Source of the DNA: JALOBO01 sp023228225
GTDB lineage: Bacteria > Bacillota > Clostridia > Christensenellales > UBA1242
Assembly (NCBI GenBank): GCA_041663585.1
Contig: JBAYMN010000010.1
Span: 1 to 37,013 of the forward strand
Reading direction: 5' to 3'
Length of the DNA stretch: 37,013 nucleotides
Shown one piece after another: positions 33,773-37,013 of the stretch (position 1 is its first letter; each line of letters begins with the position of its first letter). The notes under the pieces were generated by a model, which ran no database searches, was not told the DNA's origin, and was given only the letters and a program-made list of their open reading frames with translations. A program made the translations under genes and the position numbers.

Positions 33773-34762
33773 TTATTTTACCTCTCTGTAAACCTGTTTT
33801 ATAATTTCTTCTAATGGTATAGAGGATATTGAAATATCAATAATATTGTTTGGATCAACAAGTGACAAAACATCGGTAATGCTTGCTTTTTCCATATCAA
33901 CTTCAATTTTTGTAGCATTTTGGTTTTGTGATTCATTGCCTTTAATGATTGTAAAGGCATCGGTATTTTTAAGTTTTATGGGTTCTTTACTCGTTATGTC
34001 AAGCACTTTTTTCTTTAAGTGGGTATATTTTAAATTTTTCATTAAATCATCAAGCACAATTTTACCTTTATTGATTATAATTACTCGTTTACATACTTCT
34101 TCTATATCGCCAACATCATGGCTAGTAAAAATAATAGTCGTTTTAAGTTCTTTATTAATTTTTTTAATTAAATCTCTTAATGTTTCTTTTGCAAGCGGAT
34201 CCATGCCAATTGTTGGCTCATCAAAAAATAGCATTTTTGGTTCATGGAGTAAACTTGCCACTATTTCACAACGCATACGCTGACCTAATGACAAACTTTT
34301 TATTGGTTGAAAAAGATATGGCGTAATTTCAAATAAATCTGCAAGAAAAGTAATCCTCTTTTCTAATTTATCCTTTGGTATGTTAAAAATAGCACCGTAA
34401 AATTTAAAATTATCATAAGCAGGAATATGAATCCACAGTTGCTCCTTTTGCCCTATCACCGAACCAATTTCATAAGATAGTTTAATTCTTTGTTTTGTTG
34501 GATCTTTGCCAAGTACACAAATTTCTCCGCAAGTAGGGTATAAAATACCTGTCAGCATTTTTATTGTAGTAGATTTACCGGCTCCATTTGGACCTATAAA
34601 AGCAAGCGACTCACCCTCTTCAACGCTAAAAGATATATCATCAACCGCTTTAATAATACTATATTGTGGTGCAAAATAATTTTTTAGTCTGTTAAAAAAA
34701 CCTTTTACACGCTTTTTTACTTTAAACTCTTTGGTTAAGTTTTTAACCTCAATTACTTTCAT
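33773..34762 (-). CDS. ABC transporter ATP-binding protein (ABC-2 exporter)
   Basis: 329 residues. Walker A GPNGAGKSTT (about residues 56-65), Q-loop IGQKEQLWIH, signature LSLGQRMRCEI, Walker B MLFFDEPTIGMDP and switch His in FTSHDV. The residues after about 230 form a C-terminal regulatory extension, as in exporters of this class. It is the first gene of the operon, with GGAG before the ATG and the promoter 26 nt upstream of the start. Cytoplasmic face of the membrane. Confidence 0.95.
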   Translation of the reverse strand: MKVIEVKNLTKEFKVKKRVKGFFNRLKNYFAPQYSIIKAVDDISFSVEEGESLAFIGPNGAGKSTTIKMLTGILYPTCGEICVLGKDPTKQRIKLSYEIGSVIGQKEQLWIHIPAYDNFKFYGAIFNIPKDKLEKRITFLADLFEITPYLFQPIKSLSLGQRMRCEIVASLLHEPKMLFFDEPTIGMDPLAKETLRDLIKKINKELKTTIIFTSHDVGDIEEVCKRVIIINKGKIVLDDLMKNLKYTHLKKKVLDITSKEPIKLKNTDAFTIIKGNESQNQNATKIEVDMEKASITDVLSLVDPNNIIDISISSIPLEEIIKQVYREVK

Positions 34763-34787
34763 AATTTTCTCCTAATATAGATTGTTT

Positions 34788-34816
34788 ATTTTAACACAAT
34801 ATTTTGTCTTAATCAA
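34788..34816 (-). promoter_or_regulatory. Sigma-A promoter of the ABC exporter operon
   Basis: Minus strand TTGATT (34811-34816), 17-nt spacer, TAAAAT (34788-34793). The -10 context TATTGTGTTAAAAT is shared exactly with the promoter at 35699-35727. Confidence 0.65.
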
Positions 34817-34861
34817 TATATAATGTAGTTTTAATTACCAATATTCAGCGTTTTATATGTA

Positions 34862-34890
34862 TTGACAAAAACATTAAATAATGATAATAT
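34862..34890 (+). promoter_or_regulatory. Promoter of tRNA-Gln(CTG)
   Basis: TTGACA (34862-34867), 17-nt spacer, TAATAT (34885-34890), 16 nt upstream of the mature tRNA. Confidence 0.75.
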
Positions 34891-34906
34891 ATTTATCGTT
34901 AACTAT

Positions 34907-34981
34907 TGGGGAGTCGCCAAGCGGTAAGGCTCGGGATTCTGATTCCCGCATGCGTGAGTTCAAATCTTACCTCCCCAGCCA
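34907..34981 (+). tRNA. tRNA-Gln, anticodon CTG
   Basis: Complete cloverleaf with acceptor TGGGGAG/CTCCCCA, discriminator G, encoded CCA, anticodon loop TTCTGAT and TTC in the T loop. A strong hairpin terminator follows. Confidence 0.96.
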
Positions 34982-34985
34982 AATA

Positions 34986-35024
34986 AAAACACAACTACAA
35001 TCATTTCGATTGTAGTTGTGTTTT
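34986..35024. terminator. Bidirectional rho-independent terminator
   Basis: A perfect 17-bp stem (34986-35002 with 35008-35024), loop ATTTC, with A and T tracts. It ends tRNA-Gln on the plus strand and the 212-aa gene on the minus strand. Confidence 0.88.
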
Positions 35025-35040
35025 TAATTATGTATTTTAG

Positions 35041-35679
35041 TTATATTTCTTGTGCTAAATCTTGTTGTTTACCAAACTTTACAATAGACTCATATATTAT
35101 AAAATCCCTATAATTCAGTGAATTTTCTTTTATTTTACATATGGTTTCTTCGTTAATCTTTTTAATTATTTTTTTATCATTATTCTCATCAACATAAACA
35201 TTAAATCCGTTTTTTTCATAATATTTTTTCAAGTTTTCCTCTGTTATTCCATTATGCGGACAAAAATTGCCACCAAGTAATGTTAATGATAAATGATGTG
35301 CTATTTCTTCAAAAAATTTGAGCCAGTAACTGCCTACCGATTTATTTTGATAATCGTTATTTACAAAATTATCCCTTATAAATAATAGTTTGGATTCGAT
35401 TGCCAACGTTTTATCATATTGATACCTTAAATTTCCTATTTTTATTTCATAATAGCGGTTATTAATTAATTCAAATTTATATGCTGATATATCTCCAACG
35501 CCACAATGTTTAAATTTTTTTATTTTATTTGTCATATAAAACAAATTGCCATCACTATCAAAAGCAAATCTAAAATTATTTTTATTTGTGTTATTTTTTA
35601 TTACGGTAGAAGTTTTTAAAATTATAGGATAAAATTCTTCTAATTTTTCTAACATTTCTTTGCTACTTAAAACTTTCAT
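35041..35679 (-). CDS. Hypothetical protein, possibly GNAT-type acetyltransferase in its C-terminal half
   Basis: 212 residues. The first 110 residues are not recognised. The C-terminal half has SVGSYWLKFFEEIAHHLSLT near residue 113 and, further on, ENLKKYYEKNGFNVYVDENN, which resembles the acetyl-CoA motif A/B region (a helix, then N-LKKYYEKNGF) of GNAT proteins. The usual QxxGxG/A signature is not clear, so the assignment is tentative. Its ATG lies near 35679 with a weak RBS. It has a promoter (35699-35727) sharing its -10 context with the ABC operon promoter. It may be monocistronic. Confidence 0.55.
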   Translation of the reverse strand: MKVLSSKEMLEKLEEFYPIILKTSTVIKNNTNKNNFRFAFDSDGNLFYMTNKIKKFKHCGVGDISAYKFELINNRYYEIKIGNLRYQYDKTLAIESKLLFIRDNFVNNDYQNKSVGSYWLKFFEEIAHHLSLTLLGGNFCPHNGITEENLKKYYEKNGFNVYVDENNDKKIIKKINEETICKIKENSLNYRDFIIYESIVKFGKQQDLAQEI

Positions 35680-35698
35680 TAACTAAAACTCCTAAATT

Positions 35699-35727
35699 AT
35701 TTTAACACAATATATAAAATTTGTAAA
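35699..35727 (-). promoter_or_regulatory. Promoter of the 212-aa gene
   Basis: Minus strand TTTACA (35722-35727), 17-nt spacer, TAAAAT (35699-35704). The -10 context TATTGTGTTAAAAT is the same as at the ABC exporter promoter. Confidence 0.6.
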
Positions 35728-35852
35728 TAGGCATTTAACATACAATAAAGCATTGTTAAAACACATAAATTTTAAATTATATTTTATGTTGTCATAAACC
35801 ATTTAACGCATAAAAATCGCTTATTATAATGACAATTTTTTTAACTTTCTTA

Positions 35853-35881
35853 TTGACAACAAAGGCTTGTTATGTTATTAT
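35853..35881 (+). promoter_or_regulatory. Promoter of the tRNA-Gly-Arg-His-Gln cluster
   Basis: TTGACA (35853-35858), 17-nt spacer, TATTAT (35876-35881), about 33 nt upstream of tRNA-Gly(TCC). Confidence 0.75.
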
Positions 35882-35913
35882 TGTAAAGCGTTGAGCAGAA
35901 TGAGAATTTAAGT

Positions 35914-35987
35914 GCGGGTGTAGCTCAGTGGTAGAGTGCCAGCCTTCCAAGCTGGCCGCGAGGGTCCGATTCCCTTCACCCGCTCCA
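35914..35987 (+). tRNA. tRNA-Gly, anticodon TCC
   Basis: Acceptor GCGGGTG/CACCCGC, anticodon loop CTTCCAA, encoded CCA. The T loop reads TCCGATT, so position 55 is C rather than the nearly invariant T. First of four close tRNA genes. Confidence 0.92.
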
Positions 35988-35993
35988 TATTAT

Positions 35994-36070
<77 letters not shown>

Positions 36071-36084
36071 AACTGCATTTTTTT

Positions 36085-36161
36085 GGTGGGTATAGCTTAG
36101 TTGGTAGAGCGCCAGATTGTGATTCCGGAGGTCATGGGTTCGATCCCCTTTACCCACCCCA
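36085..36161 (+). tRNA. tRNA-His, anticodon GTG
   Basis: Encoded G at position -1 (36085), acceptor GTGGGTA/TACCCAC, discriminator C, CCA encoded, anticodon loop TTGTGAT. Two stem mismatches are present: A29-C41 in the anticodon stem and T50-T64 in the T stem. Confidence 0.9.
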
Positions 36162-36180
36162 ATTTAATGCAGTTTTCCGT

Positions 36181-36255
36181 TGGGGTGTCGCCAAGCGGTA
36201 AGGCACAAGATTTTGATTCTTGCATGCGTTGGTTCAAATCCAGCCACCCCAGCCA
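36181..36255 (+). tRNA. tRNA-Gln, anticodon TTG
   Basis: Acceptor TGGGGTG/CACCCCA, anticodon loop TTTTGAT, encoded CCA and a normal TTC T loop. The second glutamine tRNA here, complementing the CTG gene at 34907. An AT-rich inverted repeat (36257-36267/36273-36283) follows, possibly ending the cluster. Confidence 0.95.
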
Positions 36256-36357
36256 ATTTTTGATTTTACAAAAAAATCAAAAATATAAACCATAATATTT
36301 TTTAATAAACAATGTTGGTATAAATTAAATAAAAAATAATTATTTTTAATTTAGTAC

Positions 36358-36386
36358 TTGACAAAATGACTCCGCACAATTACAAT
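36358..36386 (+). promoter_or_regulatory. Promoter of tRNA-Lys/Leu
   Basis: TTGACA (36358-36363), 17-nt spacer, TACAAT (36381-36386). The stretch GCACAATTACAA across it is also found in the downstream direct repeat at about 36653. Confidence 0.8.
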
Positions 36387-36401
36387 TAGTAAGATTTTTA
36401 T

Positions 36402-36477
36402 GGTCCATTAGCTCAGTTGGTAGAGCACTTGACTTTTAATCAAGGTGTCCCGCGTTCAAGTCGCGGATGGGCCACCA
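36402..36477 (+). tRNA. tRNA-Lys, anticodon TTT
   Basis: Acceptor GGTCCAT/ATGGGCC (one G-U), anticodon loop CTTTTAA, encoded CCA. Confidence 0.96.
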
Positions 36478-36501
36478 CTTGGCAGTCTGCTTAAAATGTA
36501 T

Positions 36502-36584
36502 GCGGCTGTGGCGGAATGGCAGACGCGCCAGACTTAGGATCTGGTGTCATAGACATGGGAGTTCGAGTCTCTTCAGCCGCACCA
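36502..36584 (+). tRNA. tRNA-Leu, anticodon TAG
   Basis: Acceptor GCGGCTG/CAGCCGC, anticodon loop CTTAGGA, long variable arm, encoded CCA. Cotranscribed with tRNA-Lys by spacing (24 nt). Confidence 0.95.
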
Positions 36585-36588
36585 TTTA

Positions 36589-36619
36589 AATTTTGCTTTG
36601 CAGGTTGCAAAGCAAAATT
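36589..36619 (+). terminator. Hairpin terminator candidate after tRNA-Leu
   Basis: A perfect 14-bp stem (36589-36602 with 36606-36619), loop GGT, then GCTTTAT. The T-run is short, so efficiency is uncertain. Confidence 0.6.
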
Positions 36620-36657
36620 GCTTTATAACCCCAAATCATAAAACAACATAAGCACAA

Positions 36658-36699
36658 TTACAACTTAAACTTACCAGAAAATTTTGGCAACAGAAAAAT
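36658..36699 (+). repeat. 42-nt direct repeat, copy 1
   Basis: Begins TTACAACTTAA and contains AGAAAATTTTGGCA and CAGAAAAAT. Matches the copy at 36769-36810 at 36 of 42 positions; preceded by GCACAA. Confidence 0.8.
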
Positions 36700-36768
36700 C
36701 GCTTTCCTAAATTGCCAATTCAAATGACAGCATTTTAGCATATAATTTGAATGTGAAAAATCGCACTA

Positions 36769-36810
36769 TTACAACTTAATTAAAACAGAAAATTTTGGCA
36801 GCAGAAAAAT
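36769..36810 (+). repeat. 42-nt direct repeat, copy 2, leading into type I copy C
   Basis: Second copy, 111 nt downstream of the first. It overlaps the likely -10 TACAAC (36770-36775) with TTGAAT (36747-36752) 17 nt upstream, so the repeat may be a promoter unit for copy C. The 373-nt gap between tRNA-Leu and tRNA-Gly(GCC) holds only these repeats, the hairpin at 36589 and copy C. Confidence 0.75.
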
Positions 36811-36950
36811 TAAGATTTTTAGTTTATATGGTTTAAAACAGGTTCCTCCGCGTATCAAAGATACGCAAGAGGTTCTGGTTTAAGACAAAGAAACAAAAAG
36901 ATGATTTTTATGCGGTAACAAGTGCCGCTTTTCCGGTAGGAAAGCGGAAC
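36805..36950 (+). repeat. Structured intergenic repeat, type I, copy C
   Basis: Outer stem is shorter, AAAAAT/ATTTTT (36805-36810 with 36904-36909), then TTTTT/AAAAA, TTAAAACAG/CTGGTTTAA (one mismatch), CCTC/GAGG (36845-36848 with 36869-36872) and GCGTATC-AAA-GATACGC (36850-36866). GGTTCC and GGTTCTGG flank the apex as in copies A and B. The 3' hairpin (36925-36947, loop GGTA) joins CCGC to GCGG. It ends 8 nt before tRNA-Gly(GCC). Confidence 0.72.
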
Positions 36951-36957
36951 AATATTT

Positions 36958-37013
36958 GCGGGAGTAGCTCAGTTGGTAGAGCACTGCCTTGCCAAGGCAG
37001 TTGTCGCGGGTTC
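36958..37013 (+). tRNA. tRNA-Gly, anticodon GCC (cut by the window end)
   Basis: 5' acceptor GCGGGAG, D arm, anticodon loop TTGCCAA within CTGCC/GGCAG, and the start of the T arm GCGGGTTC. The 3' part is outside the window. Confidence 0.93.

Noticed and set aside
36101..36295. A 64-codon open frame across tRNA-His and tRNA-Gln
   Set aside because: It is entirely inside tRNA genes with no ribosome-binding site; a chance reading.
36658..36810. CRISPR-like array from two direct repeats
   Set aside because: Only two imperfect copies, 111 nt apart and no cas genes; promoter-related duplication is more likely.
36811..36957. T-box leader upstream of tRNA-Gly(GCC)
   Set aside because: No T-box sequence (TGGNACCGCG) or specifier loop is visible, and T-boxes precede protein genes.

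Overview
The window is AT-rich DNA of a low-GC, probably anaerobic, spore-forming Firmicute (Clostridia-like). This is inferred from the phosphotransacetylase/acetate kinase pair, pyruvate phosphate dikinase, the sporulation genes ylbJ, yqfC and yqfD, Firmicutes gene orders (dnaG-rpoD; yqfC-yqfD-ybeY-cdd-era-yqzL-recO; rplU-prp-rpmA; nfeD-floA), strong Shine-Dalgarno sequences, TTGACA/TATAAT promoters and tRNA genes that encode CCA. No species can be named from the sequence alone.

Layout. 1-4782: ackA (partial) and pta, divergent from tmcAL, then a patatin-like lipase and ylbJ. 4903-5055: a structured repeat (type I, copy A). 5057-7495: nfeD-floA-acidic membrane protein operon. 7667-8010: type I copy B joined to a second structured element (type II, copy 1). 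8156-10742: NYN-domain protein and 8-oxoguanine glycosylase, then rplU-prp-rpmA behind an L21 leader. 10860-15515: small hypothetical, YkvI-like transporter, frameshifted HD hydrolase, TPR-like protein and C4 zinc-ribbon protein. 15681-15905: type II copy 2. 15912-18768: rpoD and dnaG. 18976-22065: orphan small gene and ppdK. 22085-26342: recO, yqzL, era, a degenerate cdd, ybeY, yqfD, yqfC. 26416-26979: rsmD. 27054-31153: an apparent operon of a GMP-synthase-like ATP-pyrophosphatase without amidotransferase domain, a HemW/STM4012-like radical SAM protein, a thymidylate-kinase-like protein and alanine racemase, divergent from a LysR regulator. 32206-34762: three-gene ABC-2 exporter. 34907-37013: tRNA genes (Gln, Gly, Arg, His, Gln, Lys, Leu, Gly), a GNAT-like gene, duplicated 42-nt repeats and type I copy C.

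The most novel-looking content is non-coding. Type I (three copies) and type II (two copies) are structured elements of about 150 and 225 nt, all in the same orientation. Their stems are preserved by compensatory changes while particular unpaired bases are conserved, which is what selected RNA structure looks like. Type II ends in a long hairpin plus T-run, like a terminator, and I could not assign it to a known RNA class. The second candidate is the GuaA-like/radical SAM/kinase operon with face-to-face divergent promoters shared with a LysR gene.

Several proteins look like relatives of enzymes that have lost catalytic residues (Cdd, NYN protein, GuaA-like P-loop). Two adjacent tRNAs carry C instead of T at position 55. 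These deserve checking, because assembly errors or real divergence could each explain some of them.
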